Source: Hanleya hanleyi
Taxonomy: Eukaryota > Mollusca > Polyplacophora > Lepidopleurida > Hanleyidae
DNA: 64,000 bases
Assembly: GCA_036873755.1 (NCBI GenBank)
Contig: JAVTVY010037326.1
Location: 97,517 to 161,516, forward strand
Direction: 5' to 3'
This document shows, in pieces, positions 1 to 10,870 of this stretch. The notes beneath the pieces were generated by a model. That model saw nothing but the letters and a program-made list of their open reading frames with translations, searched no databases and was not told where the DNA came from. Made by a program: the position numbers and the translations under genes. How positions within the stretch are numbered: the stretch's first letter is position 1; each line of letters starts with the position of its first letter.

Positions 1-24
1 CACCATAAAACGGGAAAGGACAAG
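1..24 (-). CDS. Exon 8 (partial): start of single EGF module, duplicate of exon 6
   Basis: The first 24 bases match the 5' end of exon 6 with the same acceptor (tgtattttcag, here preceded by a nearly identical intron). The frame reads CPFPFYG after the split codon. It continues beyond the window, so only the entry phase (1) can be confirmed. Confidence 0.6.
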
Positions 25-735
25 CTGAAAATACAATTATCTTATGTTATAGAAGTATTCCTTCGTGTTTCTAATATGTACTAGCAGACATTAACTAACA
101 GCATTAACAATTTTGAGTGTATTAATTTCGCGCATAACGCCGTGGAAGATCCTATTTATTGACCCCCAATACATACTAGATAGACCACGACTACAGGATG
201 GATTTAGAACATCGCGTCTTCCAGGATATTTCAAAGTCTATCAGGTCAATAAACAGCAAGTACAATGAAAATAAATAGGCAGAAACCACGATGATAGTGA
301 CCAGTTCCTGGTACTATGTTTACCATAATAATTACCATATTTTCTGATTATGGGATTAATATTTCATGTCTCAGAAAGCGAGAATGACCGCTAAACTCCT
401 TAGAACTGAAGTTAAACTACTTAAACTACAAATTAACTTTTGTCAATTATAGAAGGTTTTTGTTGATACATTATTTCATGTGGGTATATTTCAATCGTGT
501 TTGAATAGTCTCTTTTAAAACAGTGGTTATTTCGTTTGTCTCTCGCGCTGAAAGATGTCGGTTAGCGGCCTACCATAAGAAGATCTACCTCTGATCAAAA
601 TTCGCTCATAATCTACTTCTGGAATTATTTCCTCAAATAAGTGAACCCTTCGATGAGGTTAAACCTAAATTCTCTCTCTCTCTTATCTCATACGCTTTGC
701 ACATGCGCAACGCTTTACATTTGTATACAATTTAC
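25..735. other. Intron 7, duplicate of the intron at 2591-3692
   Basis: The sequence is collinear with 2591-3692 apart from small indels and a 366 bp insertion present only in the right-hand copy. Shared blocks include 'ggaagatcctatttattgac' and the region before each EGF exon. This shows the duplication unit covers intron as well as exons. No gene of its own. Confidence 0.6.
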
Positions 736-1026
736 CTGCGTGACAATAAGGTGGTAGAAAACCATCTTCACAGCCATTGGTACACCTTCCTACCGTCCTC
801 TCGCATTGCGTTACGTTCTTACAGTGTCCACAAACGTCCGTACAGTTGGGGCCAAAGTACCCTTGGGAACATGTTTCTGGTAATTGTGTTTGACAAAAAG
901 GCGCTAGATACCCCGTAACACATCCACCCGGACATCGCCCTGTTATCTTGTCACATTGTTGGCCCTGAATGCAATGACCGCATATATCGGCACAGAGCGG
1001 ACCATAGTGTCCATGTGGGCATATCT
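736..1026 (-). CDS. Exon 7: two MEGF-type EGF modules (duplicate of exon 5)
   Basis: A 291-base symmetric phase 1-1 exon with the same splice boundaries as exon 5. All 16 cysteines are kept and the frame is open. I count about 11 amino-acid differences from exon 5 in roughly 96 residues, for example GYFGPNC against GFFGPYC and CKNVTQC against CKNGEQC. The change to CKNVTQC creates a possible N-glycosylation site (NVT). The preserved frame and cysteines suggest a functional duplicate rather than a relic. No in-frame ATG lies upstream, so simple ORF calling misses it. Confidence 0.8.
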
Positions 1027-1080
1027 CTGTGAAGCATAAATTGTGTTGTATATCGTGTTTATTTCAGAATCCCACTGGCC

Positions 1081-2270
1081 AAATTATAAGCGTCTGGTCT
1101 GTCATTCATAATTCAGCCGTCGTCCATTTAGGAATATCCGCGTCCATAATCCAAGGACCTATTCCATATAACAGTATTAGCACCAAACTCAAAAAGACAA
1201 TCATAGTATACATAAACATAGGCTAGTTTCCTGCAAGGAAGAAGCGGTCAACAGTTTTCCATGATGCCGGCAAGACATCATGATGTTCCAAAAATATCAA
1301 ATCCATATCGCTGATCAGTATTCTTAATCCAAAATATTTGTTGTAAAGTCGTCATCTAGAGAACGATGTATCTCAATCAAGCTTTGATTGTGACTGTACA
1401 TACGAGCACCATGAGGATCTTGAAGTACATGGGTTCGTACGGCACCTAGCCCCGGGTTAAGCGGAATTAGACACAAGTTACGAAACGTAACGCCATAGAT
1501 CTTGCACGCTACGCTCGTATTTTGCTATCAGCATGCGATTTGTATCGCCAAATTTGAGAAACTTTGAATGGAGGCGTTTGGTGGTGTAGCTGTGTTTTAT
1601 AAGTTTCTGCAACAATGTTTTGTGACGTTGATTAAAATCGTCACATTTAACGCAGGATCTAGCTAATGCTTCTAGGCGAGATATGTATACGCCATATACA
1701 GGTCCCACTAGAATATCACTGTTCAGAAAGGGATGGTTTAGGATGTCGAAATTGTAATAATCTCTTTTGTCATAAAGTCGACGAGAGAGAAGGTCCGCTT
1801 CATTTTTATGGAGATATAGGTCTAAATATTATTTGCCTGTAAGGCTATCTGTAGCTTCCTTCAAATCCTTCACAGCGTCATTTATATTGCGATTATCCGC
1901 AGCCAGAAGATCGTCTATATAGCGTTTGTTGAATGAGAAGGAACGAGCTTTGAATAGATCGGTTTTTGAAAGCGCCTGCATATAGTCATATTCATAAGAG
2001 AACAGATATAGGTCAGCCAACAGGGGTGCAGAATTAATACCCATGGGAATACCTATATGCTGTTGATAGATTGTGTCGCCAAATTTCATATAGATGTTTT
2101 TAATGAGAAATTCAAGCAACTCTATAAAGAAAGAAACATCCCAGGAATGATATCTCTTGTATGTAGTAGAGCTAAAGAATGCTTTATGGCTTCCGACATT
2201 AATTTGTTACGATCGGTTGTCTTGAACACAGATACTATTTATGAACTTAGACGATCAATAAGGTCCTGAT
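1081..2270 (-). mobile_element. Penelope-type (RT) retroelement copy 1, 5' truncated
   Basis: This minus-strand copy contains the RT palm, thumb-side region and 3' tail. The tail (1081-1330) matches tails at 5600-5946, 6290-6420, 8930-9115 and 36950-37637. It lies inside an intron between exons 6 and 7 of the EGF gene, in the same orientation as the gene. Assignment to Penelope-like elements is by the look of the RT motifs and is tentative. Confidence 0.6.
1478..2140 (-). pseudogene. RT fragment, Penelope-type, decayed
   Basis: Two blocks encode the RT. Block 2119-1829 contains GIPMGINSAPLLADLYLFSY and the catalytic box RYIDDLL. Block 1830-1478 contains LYDKRDYYNFDI and VYGVYISRLEALARSC followed by a conserved C-terminal stretch. 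A stop separates them after LTGK. The same protein, with different damage, is encoded at 36272-36950. The catalytic YIDD is intact here, but the N-terminal part of the RT and any GIY-YIG endonuclease are absent, so the copy is dead. Confidence 0.7.
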
Positions 2271-2455
2271 GAGGGATTGTAGTACAGAGAGTCTAGAAAT
2301 CCCATGTGGATACATGTCTGTACGTTATGTGACCTTTCGCATCAAGTTCTTCCGTAAGACATTTTCTTGCATTCGTGTGGCAGCAAATCAACTTCAAATT
2401 ATCACACTGGGATCGGTCCATGTTCAATTAACCTTCAAATAAGCGTTCAACTGAC

Positions 2456-2590
2456 CTTCACGACAGAATGGTGGCAAATAGCCTGCTTCGCAACCATCTC
2501 TACAAATTCCATGAGTGGGCTCACAGTTGCCTCCAGCACAATGCCCGCATGTACGACTGCATTCCGAACCATAAAACGGGAAAGGACAAG
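2456..2590 (-). CDS. Exon 6: single MEGF-type EGF module
   Basis: A 135-base symmetric phase 1-1 exon, acceptor tgtattttcag and donor GTGAAG|GTCAGT. It encodes one 8-cysteine EGF module (CPFPFYGSEC, SRTCGHCAGGNC, then GICRDGCEAGYLPPFC). It is out of frame with any long ORF, so it must be found by motif. A partial second copy of the same exon begins at the left window edge (24-1). Plus-strand ORFs covering this region are shadows. Confidence 0.8.
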
Positions 2591-2662
2591 CTGAAAATAC
2601 AATTATTTTATGTTATAGAAGTGTTCGTTCATGTTTCCGATATGTCCTAGCAAATATTAACT

Positions 2663-3028
2663 AAAACAGAGCTCACCTATTAAGAACTCACGTTATTCAA
2701 CTAATTTCAATCTGTTCACCTTTGTTCTTATCTTGTATATACAATCTTTGTAAAACCAATCTGCACATATACTCACCAAAGACTATGTTATTTACCCTGA
2801 AAAGTGTTCACCTGACTACTGTTTTACTACAATGCCTTCTGTATTTACTAAGACCTGAATGGTTACATTTATCACCTGTTGTAGTATGAAATGTGTTGTT
2901 GAACATGTATGTGTATCAGTCCTGACGATGACATAATATATGTCGAAATATTGACCAAAATATGGCTTTTCTGTCGTTATTCGGAGTAACAATACTTCTT
3001 TACTAAAGCTACTCAGTGGAACATCTGG
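2663..3028 (+). mobile_element. 366 bp insertion with 11-bp target duplication and hammerhead-like core
   Basis: The duplicate intron at 25-735 lacks this segment, so its edges are clear. It is flanked by AAATATTAACT at 2652-2662 and 3029-3039. Inside, at 2922-2948, CTGACGA and GAAA are separated by a 5-bp stem (GACAT/ATGTC), which resembles the conserved core of a hammerhead ribozyme as carried by Penelope-like elements and retrozymes. The first stem II pair is U/C rather than a true pair, and I could not find convincing stems I and III. No coding capacity. Confidence 0.5.
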
Positions 3029-3692
3029 AAATATTAACTGACACCATTACAAATTTTGAGTATAACGTCGTGGAAGATCCTATTTATTGACCCCAATACA
3101 TATAGATATACCACGACGGGTGGATGGATGTATAAAGTGTTTTGCAGTTTCACTCGACCAGGATCTAACAGGTCAATAGACAGCAAGTAAAATGTAAACA
3201 AATCGGTAGAAACCAGGATGATAGTGAGCAGTTCCCGGTTCTATGTTTACCATAATAATTACCATATTTCCTGATTATGATGATGTCTCAAAAAGCGAGA
3301 ATGACCACTGATCAGAACTCCTTAGAACTGAAATTAAACGACTTATTCTTATTCTTATCTGTATTCTTATTCTTACTTTTTGTGAATAAAAGAAGATTTT
3401 CTTGATACATTATTTTTTGGGTATATTTCCATCGTGTTTGAATAGTGTATCAACTAACACTATTAAACTTCACAATGCCTTAAAACAGTGGTTCTTTCTT
3501 CTGTATTGCTGTAAGATGTCGGTTAGCGGCGTACCATTTGAAGATCTAACTCTGATCAAAATTCGCTCATAATCTACTTCCGGAATTATTTCCTCAAGTT
3601 AACCCTTCGATGACGTTGAACCTTATCTCCCACGCTCTCTCATCTCAAACGCTTTGCACATGCGTAACGCTTTACATTTGTGTACAGTTTAC

Positions 3693-3983
3693 CTGTGTGA
3701 CAATAAGGTGGTAGAAAACCATCTTCACAGCCATTGGCACACCTTCCTACTGTCCTCTCACATTGCTCTCCGTTCTTACAGTGGCCACAAACGTCCGTAC
3801 AGTAGGGACCAAAGAACCCTTGGGAACATGTTTCTGGTAATTGTGTTGTACAAAAAGGCGCTAGATACCCGGTAACACATCCATCCGGACACCGCCCTGT
3901 TATCTTGTCACATTGTTGGCCCTGAATGCAATGACCGCATATATCGGCACAGAACAGACCATAGTGTCCTTGTGGGCATATCT
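3693..3983 (-). CDS. Exon 5: two MEGF-type EGF modules
   Basis: A 291-base symmetric phase 1-1 exon, acceptor gcttcacag and donor CACACAG|GTAAAC. It encodes two consecutive 8-cysteine modules (16 cysteines in all) with the pattern C-x8-C-x3-CGHC-x5-C-x6-C-x3-C-x8-C, for example ADICGHCIQGQQC and TDVCGHCKNGEQC. This spacing is that of laminin-like/MEGF EGF repeats in scavenger-receptor-F and MEGF10/11-type proteins. The flanking minus-strand ORF is a little longer only because the reading frame stays open into the introns. The ORF on the opposite strand is a shadow. Confidence 0.85.
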
Positions 3984-4260
3984 CTGTGAAGCATATATTG
4001 TATTTATTACAGAATTCCACAGGTCTGATAAGAAGTAACAACATACATAAAGAGACAGCATATATACAAAGAAATATACGATTTATACGAATAATTAATA
4101 ATTTGGAAGTATTCTAATCTGGTTGATGTTGATTTATTTTCAAGCTGATGCTACAGGCATGATGAGTTATGAAACACTGTGAAAAGGTCATGGCATAACC
4201 ACTGCAAATACGTTAAATACTTCATATCGAGAGATTCAAATCTGTGTGAATGTGACCTAC

Positions 4261-4351
4261 CTTTCATGCAGATATCTCTGTTGCACAAATTTTCTCCACA
4301 ACAGCTGAAACATTGACTATCGTTGGCTGGTTGAATTGCAATTCTACAAAT
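4261..4351 (-). CDS. Exon 4: second half of Ly6/LU-like domain
   Basis: A 91-base exon with a long pyrimidine tract before the acceptor (ttttttttcgtcag) and donor ATGAAAG|GTAGGT, phase 0 in and phase 1 out. It encodes ICRIAIQPANDSQ then CFSCCGENLCNRDICMK. The CC-x4-LCN signature is the classic closing motif of Ly6/uPAR three-finger domains. With exon 3 the domain would have about ten cysteines over about 50 residues. Its phase 1 exit matches the symmetric phase 1 EGF exons that follow. Confidence 0.65.
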
Positions 4352-5119
4352 CTGACGAAAAAAAAGTAATAAAGCAGGCAGGCGACTAAGGGAAGGTATA
4401 CACAGATGACCGAGTTGGCATCTGGTATTAAAACACAAGGTAAAGATACTCCAACGCATTTTACTATGTCTGTGGGCGTATTCCTCTTTAAGTATTTTAT
4501 TCTACCACTATCTTTTCTTTCACTCAAACGCATTTCGTTTTTCTTTCACTATGATGTAAGATGAAATTTAGGGAAGCAGGCATTTCCCATCGGAGATACT
4601 CTCATCTAGGTTCATACTACATGTAAGAATCACGAGACAATGCATACAATTGCCAAGTCTGGGGACAAAAACATGTCTAGACTTGAGCCTTTTCAGCTTC
4701 ACAAAGACTTAGACAATAGCACCCAAATAAGTATCTACCCTCATCTATCTCGATGATCCTGGACAATATAAATTGCACGACATCGAATGGTCAATCGTGA
4801 TTCATTACAGCGTTCTCGGGTCAACAGTCGAAATTTTTTTTCTTAACCCACAGGACATCCCCCAAACCTGTAAAAGAGAATACTGCTATAAAATGATTTG
4901 AAGTCAGAGTAATAGCACGCAATAGTATTTTATACTTACGTGTTTGGCTAAACAGCCGAGGCGGTACACTTCAATGGAGTCCGAGGTATTGTATCTCTGA
5001 GTGTAACATTCCTATTACAGGAAATATAATATGAAAATAGTTATCCATAAAAGAGGCAAGTCCTACTTTCAATAGGTAGCCACGGTCTCTACAGAAAATA
5101 GAACACCCTATATTCATAG

Positions 5120-6283
5120 AACACCTGTCGACTACTAGGTAAAAGTTCGATATTCACTGCAGAAGCAAATGCTATAGTGTCGGCTTTGGAAGGTATTGGG
5201 GAAATATATGTCCTATTCTCAGATTCACTGTCATGCCTTCAAGCGATTAAAATTGGAACTTCAACTCATCCCACCATCTTGATTATTCTACAATTATATA
5301 ACTGTGGATTTGATATTGTGTTTTGTTGGTTGCTTTGTCACGTTGGCATCAAAGCTAATACGGAGGCTGATAAAATGCCTAAGGCAGCCCTAGATAATGA
5401 GGTTGATCCTGTTGGAATCCCATATAGCGATTTCAGACCCTCTATCTGTACTTATGTGAGAAACCTGTTTCAAACTTTATGGGATGCTGTGAATAACAAT
5501 AAACTTCATGAGTTCAAAAAAACTGTGGGCTATACTCATCTGAACAGCCAGGAACCTTTCGAACAAGCTATGATCAGCGATGTGTAACGGCCATTTTCAC
5601 CATGAGCACCAAGATCCTAATGGTGCTCATATGAAGTCACAATCAAAGCGTGACTGAGATACATCATTCTCGAGATGACGACCGTACAACGAATATTATG
5701 GATTAAGAATGTTGATCAGCGATACGGATTTGATATTTTTGGAACATAATGATGTATTGCATTGAAAATTGTTGACCGCTTCTCTCTTGCAGGAAACTAG
5801 CCTATGTTTATGTATACTATGACTGTCTTTTTGAATTTGGTGATAATACTGTTATATGGAATATATAATAGATCTTTGGATTATGGACGCGGATATTCTT
5901 TAATGGACGAAGGCTGAATTATGAATGACGGACCAGACACTTGTAATACATGATTAACTCACGAACATTTACTAAAAAAAGAGCCAGTCCCAAGGTGTAT
6001 TCCATGCCACAAAAACCTCACGATTAAACATATTTATATCGACTGTATAGATTTTAAGATTGTAAGAGATTCTTTTTATCGAGCAGCTAGTTTAAAAGAT
6101 CATTTTAGTCAAGTGAAAGAAGACTGTATCTTAGGTTATTTGGTTCGTTGCATAAGTTTTGATGTGTGTATGTTTTAATGTGAAGGATTACGAAGTTAAC
6201 TTGAATACTTCGAATTTTGTTTGATCTTCGCTATATAGCTGAACCCGACGTTAAACTTTAATTCTCTTTCTCTTTCATAGGAC
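5120..6283 (+). mobile_element. LINE 3' end (RNase H and tail), split by a nested Penelope tail
   Basis: The left part (5170-5590) encodes a decayed RNase H: LFSDSLSCLQAIKIGTS, then DIVFCWLLCHVGIKANTEAD, where an intact copy would have the catalytic H-x-G...GNxxAD pattern. The right part (5947-6283) resumes the same element with the sequence coding for the Cys-rich C-terminus and ends in 'gacgttaaac' and TC-rich sequence. The 5600-5946 block between them is a Penelope-type 3' tail. Elsewhere (33195 onwards) the LINE runs across this junction without interruption, which proves nesting. Confidence 0.7.
5600..5946 (+). mobile_element. Penelope-type 3' tail nested in the LINE
   Basis: The block is nearly the same as 36960-37320: 'gactgagatacatcattctc', the 'ctagcctatgtttatgtata' line, then the tail ending in 'acttgtaat'. 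It contains no coding sequence. Its position inside the LINE makes it younger than that LINE insertion. Confidence 0.65.
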
Positions 6284-6289
6284 AATATT

Positions 6290-6420
6290 AGCACCGAAAT
6301 GCAAACAGGCTAGTTCCACAATGCACAAAGGAGGTCAACAGTTTTCAGATCGCCACAAAATGATGCCGAAGATGTAGTTTCTATTGTCAAATCTGTGTCG
6401 CTCTGTCTTTCACAATTTGT
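6290..6420 (-). mobile_element. Penelope-type 3' tail fragment
   Basis: Diverged minus-strand fragment that matches 1180-1330 ('attagcacc', 'aggctagtt', 'gtcaacagttttc'). It directly abuts the LINE end to its left. Confidence 0.5.
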
Positions 6421-6596
6421 ATGTATCACAAATTCACCTGCATTCCAAATGAGGCATGCAATGATAATATATATATATGAAAGCTAGTTTCTTTCTGAAT
6501 AGTATAGAACCGTTTCCGACAATGTCAGGAAAACATCTTCATGTTTCCGTACTGACCAATACAATTAGACTTTCCCTGAACGCAAAGTTAAGCCTT

Positions 6597-6630
6597 TTCT
6601 TTCTCTCTCTCTCTCTCTCTCTCGCTCTCT
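6597..6630. repeat. (TC)n microsatellite
   Basis: A run of about 15 CT units with one interruption. It is probably the simple tail of a lost retroelement copy, since the LINEs here all end in TC-rich runs. Confidence 0.7.
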
Positions 6631-6771
6631 CCTAATGAGTTCCAAGCCATTGTCTAGATTGTACTGTATCTAAGGCACACTAAATGGGACTACCCACATG
6701 AATAGCAGACCAAAAAAGCGATAGGAGACCAACAAAACTGGTATAAGAACAAAAATGGTGTGATACCATAC

Positions 6772-6854
6772 CTGATCTGATGAACATGACACAGTTGACG
6801 TGCACGAGTGGGGGTTAAAGGCAGCCGAACATTGATGACATTGCGGACCGTCGT
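6772..6854 (-). CDS. Exon 3: first half of Ly6/LU-like cysteine domain
   Basis: An 83-base exon with acceptor tttctttag and donor GATCAG|GTATGG, entering in phase 1 and leaving in phase 0. It encodes DDGPQCHQCSAAFNPHSC followed by TSTVSCSSDQ. The C-x2-C-x9-C-x6-C spacing at the start of a secreted chain resembles the first finger of Ly6/uPAR (LU) domains and similar small cysteine domains seen at the N-terminus of molluscan EGF receptors. It has no start codon or long ORF of its own. It joins exon 4 exactly at a codon boundary. Confidence 0.6.
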
Positions 6855-7589
6855 CTAAAGAAACAAAAACGTATCGTTATAATACAGTTGAAAGGACCAT
6901 CTCTAGGCTCATATCTGCATTCGAGAGTTTAGTGATTAGAACGAATGGGAGACTTGCACAACTGGGCATTGCTTGAATTGGTGTGGAGGCTAAGAATGTC
7001 CGGTGGCTAAGAGTGTCCGGGTCCTATCTCCCAACACAGCTAGGACACTTTTCTTCACATTGGGGACAAGTGTCCGTCCTCGGTTGCAATGGAAAAGGAT
7101 ATGAAAAGGGAAACTAATCACCAGGACAGTCTTATCCATCACACGGGAAGTAACTTTTCTGCATAGTAATTGGTTAACTAGGACAAAAAGGTGCGAAATG
7201 GCTCAACTGGAAGTGGAAATCAGAATTGTTGATCGGCTACATATATATTGTGCCAGCCCTACATTAGAAAACCAAATGCCAGTGTAAGATAGGCTACATA
7301 GAGCCACAGATCTGGAGCATAACTATTGTTTCCAGAATACAGCAATACATTTTTATATTGTATATTTGTATAGATATATTTATTTCATCAATACACGGAA
7401 TCAGACATAAGAAGTGCTATCCACAGTTTGTACCCAACGAGGGATGTGACCTCGATTACTTTGCGGAACATGGGCAACAGAACATGTTCCTCGACATTTC
7501 TAATTTGCCAACCTACATACATGTATCTATTATATACTCGTGAAACATGTGTTCAAATGTATGTAATCATGCAAATTCGACATTCAGTT

Positions 7590-8452
7590 GAAAGCCGTCA
7601 TCTTATTTGTGTTCCATTTGAAAATCCAAATAAGGCTGTGGGAGAGAGTACTTCATTCACTGCAGAATCAAAAGCTATATTGTCGGCTTTGGGAGGTATT
7701 GGGTCCACCAATAGCGAAAAAATATGTCATATTATCAGATTCACTACCATGCCCTCAAGCGATTGAAAGTGGAACTTCAACTATCTTGAATATTCTACAA
7801 TTATATGACTGTAGATTTGATCAACAGATTGATATTGTGTTTTGTTGGTTGCCTAATCACGTTGGCATCAAAGGTATACTGAGGCAGATAGAATGGCTCG
7901 GCAGCCCTAGATGATGAGGTTGATCCTGCTGGGATCCCATGTATCGATTTCAGACCCTCCATCTGTGCTTATGTGAGACGACTGTTTCAGTCTTTATGGG
8001 ATGTTGTGAATAATAACAAGCTTCACGCGTTCAAAAAACTGATCTGAACAGCCAGAAACGTTTCGATCAAGCCATGATCAGGCGATGTAGAATCGGCCAT
8101 ACACGATTAACTCACTAATATTTACTAAAAAATAGCCAGCCGAAAGGTGTATTCCATGCCACGAAGATCTCACGGTGAAACATATCCTTATCGACTGAAT
8201 AGATATTAAGATTGTAAGAGATGCTTTTTATCGAGCGACTACTTTGGAGGATCTTTTTAGTCGGGTGAGGGAGGATTGCAACTTGGGTTATTTGAGAGAA
8301 ATCGGTTTGTTGCATAAGTTTTAATGTGTGTATGTTTTAATGTGTTGGATTACTAAGTTATTGGCTTGAATACTTTGAACTTTGTTTGATCGTTGCTATA
8401 TAGCTGAAATATAGCTGAACGCGACATTAAACCTTAATTCCCTCTCTCTCTC
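7590..8452 (+). mobile_element. LINE 3' end copy (RNase H and tail)
   Basis: Same family as the copy at 5120. It has a decayed RNase H (DIVFCWLPNHVGIKG), broken by frameshifts, followed by the C-terminal tail and 'gcgacattaaacc' with TC repeats. It is immediately followed by another partial copy, giving a tandem pair. Confidence 0.65.
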
Positions 8453-8830
8453 AGAAACGTTTCGATCAAGCCATCATCAGGCGATGTAGAATCGGCAGAC
8501 TCAGGAGCATTTACTAAAAAAAAGAGCCAGTCCCAAGGTGTATTCCATGCCACGGAAATATCACAGTGAAACACATTCTTATGGACTGTATAGATTTTAA
8601 GATTGTAAGGGATTCTTTTTATCGAGCAGCTACTTTAGAAGATCTTTTTAGTTGGGTGAAAGAAGACAGTATCTTAGATTATTCGAGAGAAATCGGTTTT
8701 AATGTGTCTATGTTTTGATGTGTTGGATTACAAAGTTATTAACTCGAATACTTAGAATTTTGTTTGATCGGCGTTATATAGCTGAAGTGTTGCTGAGAGT
8801 GACGTTAAACCTTAATTGTCTCTCTCTCTC
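8453..8830 (+). mobile_element. LINE 3' tail, second tandem copy
   Basis: It begins again at 'cagaaacgtttcgatcaagc', the same point as at 8047, and ends with 'gacgttaaaccttaatt' and TC repeats. It holds only the last part of ORF2 and the 3' UTR. Confidence 0.6.
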
Positions 8831-8929
8831 CTTATAGAAGAGCATTCTCTCCGGAGATAGAGCATTCTATAGATAACGACCTTGAAAATCATATAGATTT
8901 AGAATAAATGCGGATGTCATATTTGTGAA

Positions 8930-9115
8930 ACATCTTGTTGTCTTGCCGGCATCATTGAAAATTGTTGACTGCTTCTCTCTTGCAGGAAACTTGCGTATGT
9001 TTATGTATACTATTTTTTGTTGGAGCTATAAGAATGAGATCTTTAGATTATGGACGCAGAAATTTTCTAATGCACGGTGGCTGAATATTGAGTGACAGAC
9101 TGGACGCTTGTAGGA
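8930..9115 (+). mobile_element. Penelope-type 3' tail fragment
   Basis: It matches the tail module ('gcttctctcttgcaggaaac', 'tatgtttatgtatacta', 'gacgcttgta') with a deletion in its middle. No coding sequence. Confidence 0.5.
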
Positions 9116-9119
9116 GTAT

Positions 9120-10250
9120 TTTTCATATTTGAGAGAGGATTGTAGACTTTTGATTGGCTGGCATGCCTAACGTGCGACACCGTATTTCAAATCTGCCGGA
9201 AAAAAATATGGAATTTGCTGGACGAATATATCTTGTATAAATCCGGAGTCAAGCGCTCAAGTGGGGCCGTCCTTAGCAACGACCATGTGTTCATCTGCAG
9301 CATGGCTCAAGATGGAGGAAGGTGAAATAAACGTTTCCATTATACGTAAAGGGAGTTGCATACAGAGCATACGAGAAACAAACTGATGTAAAGTAAATTC
9401 GTCGAAAATTAAAAAACAAACAAACACACTTTCACTCAAAACTGAAAACAGACTTAACAAATGCTTTCTCAATCCGTCCATATTTTTGACGCTGCCTCCG
9501 CCTAGCTTACGCGGACTGCGGTTGGCCGGGTTGATCATAGTCCGTCCGATTTGTAGTTGATTTTGGTTTGATATAGTCAGATGAAAACATAATCTCATAA
9601 ATTTTAATGCATTGTTGATTAATCTATAGGCTTATTCATGAAATCACAGCTAAAATATATCTACATACGTGTACAATTGCAGATTTCCCAGCGCTCTGAA
9701 TCTTTCTATGAGAACGTTTGAGTGACAGCTGCTTGTCACAGCAGTGTGAAACTTGCAACTTCATCACGTGCTACATTAATTCATGTAATTTTAGCCCCAC
9801 CCTCCCCTACAATGACTCTTAATGCAAGAAATTTTCGCTAAACCTATTACATGTTCTCAGAAAAATCTACAAAATAAGAGTGGCCAACCAAGTACGGCTA
9901 ATACGGAATGAAATTTGGTTTCTCTCGCCGTATTTTTCGAGGCGCACATTAACCATATACCTTCAGATTACACAGACACATAGGCGAATGTATATGCAGA
10001 GGATGTGGGTAGTCAGAATAACTTGATGCAACCAGCACATCCAGCTAGTCGTCGTCAATAAAACATTTTTCGCTCCAAATAATTATCGTAAAATACATAA
10101 CAGGTAATCTATTACAGGTGTTTTACTACTTGATCTTATTGGTGGAGACAGCTGATGCCTGAATAAGTATACCGTACAATTAATAGAAATTTGTGGTGCA
10201 TGAATATGTATTTGCACATTACCGTTATACCCCCAATTATTTCAAGTCTG
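9120..10250. other. Intronic stretch with no recognised feature
   Basis: No supported exon, RNA gene or repeat was recognised. The minus-strand ORF in 9257-9598 has no motif and ordinary composition, so I do not call it a gene. Confidence 0.4.
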
Positions 10251-10299
10251 GTTGGATTAAATCATGTTTGATCATTTCCATTTTGTCTACTACTCTATT

Positions 10300-10870
10300 T
10301 TTGAATAAATCAATTGATGGAGCACTGTTTGTAGATTATTTCAACATATCGTGTAGTGGAAAAAAATATACTTAGTATTGAGAGAACATTACAATTTTGT
10401 CTAAATAGAATGGTGTCTAAAAATGTTTTCAAGCTCTGCAGAGCAAAGACAAATTGTGTACACTTTTGTAGAAAGTATTTCCAGCACAAAGATCCAGTAC
10501 TTACATTAGATGGAACTGAAATCAAGGTAGAAAAAGAAGTCAAATTCCTAGGAATATTGTTCGATCTCCGATTAACGTTCTTACCGCATATAAATTGCTT
10601 GAAAGCTAAGTGCACGAAAGCTCTTGATTTGTTGGAGGTAGTTGGGGAGGACAGCAGACGCCTCTCCATTTATATCGATCACTTATTCCTTCTGAGCTTG
10701 ACCATGGCTCTATTGTTTACAACGGTGCAATCAAGTCAAACTTGGCAAAGCCAAAGGACTAAGGACTAAGACAGCTTGTATGTCGAAAGCTTATATATCG
10801 AAGCAGATGAATCTCGTTTGGAACTTCGAACAATTGAACTAGCACTGCAATATATCACAAAATTGTGATT
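10300..10870 (+). pseudogene. LINE RT fragment (catalytic to thumb region)
   Basis: The frame reads IDGALFVDYFNISCSGK, then LSIERTLQFCLNRM, KFLGILFDLRLTFLPHI and LKAKCTKALDLLEV. This is the Jockey/I-type RT from motif C onward. The catalytic FVDD box has become FVDY, which would abolish polymerase activity. A stop and frameshifts follow. Confidence 0.65.

Noticed and set aside
697..918. Plus-strand ORFs at 697-918 and 3654-3875 with similar proteins
   Set aside because: They look conserved only because they are antisense shadows of the duplicated EGF exons. The cysteine-rich minus frame is the real one.
5177..5587. 136-codon ORF as a host RNase H gene
   Set aside because: It is the decayed RNase H of a LINE, confirmed by the retrotransposon tail that follows and by other copies in the window.
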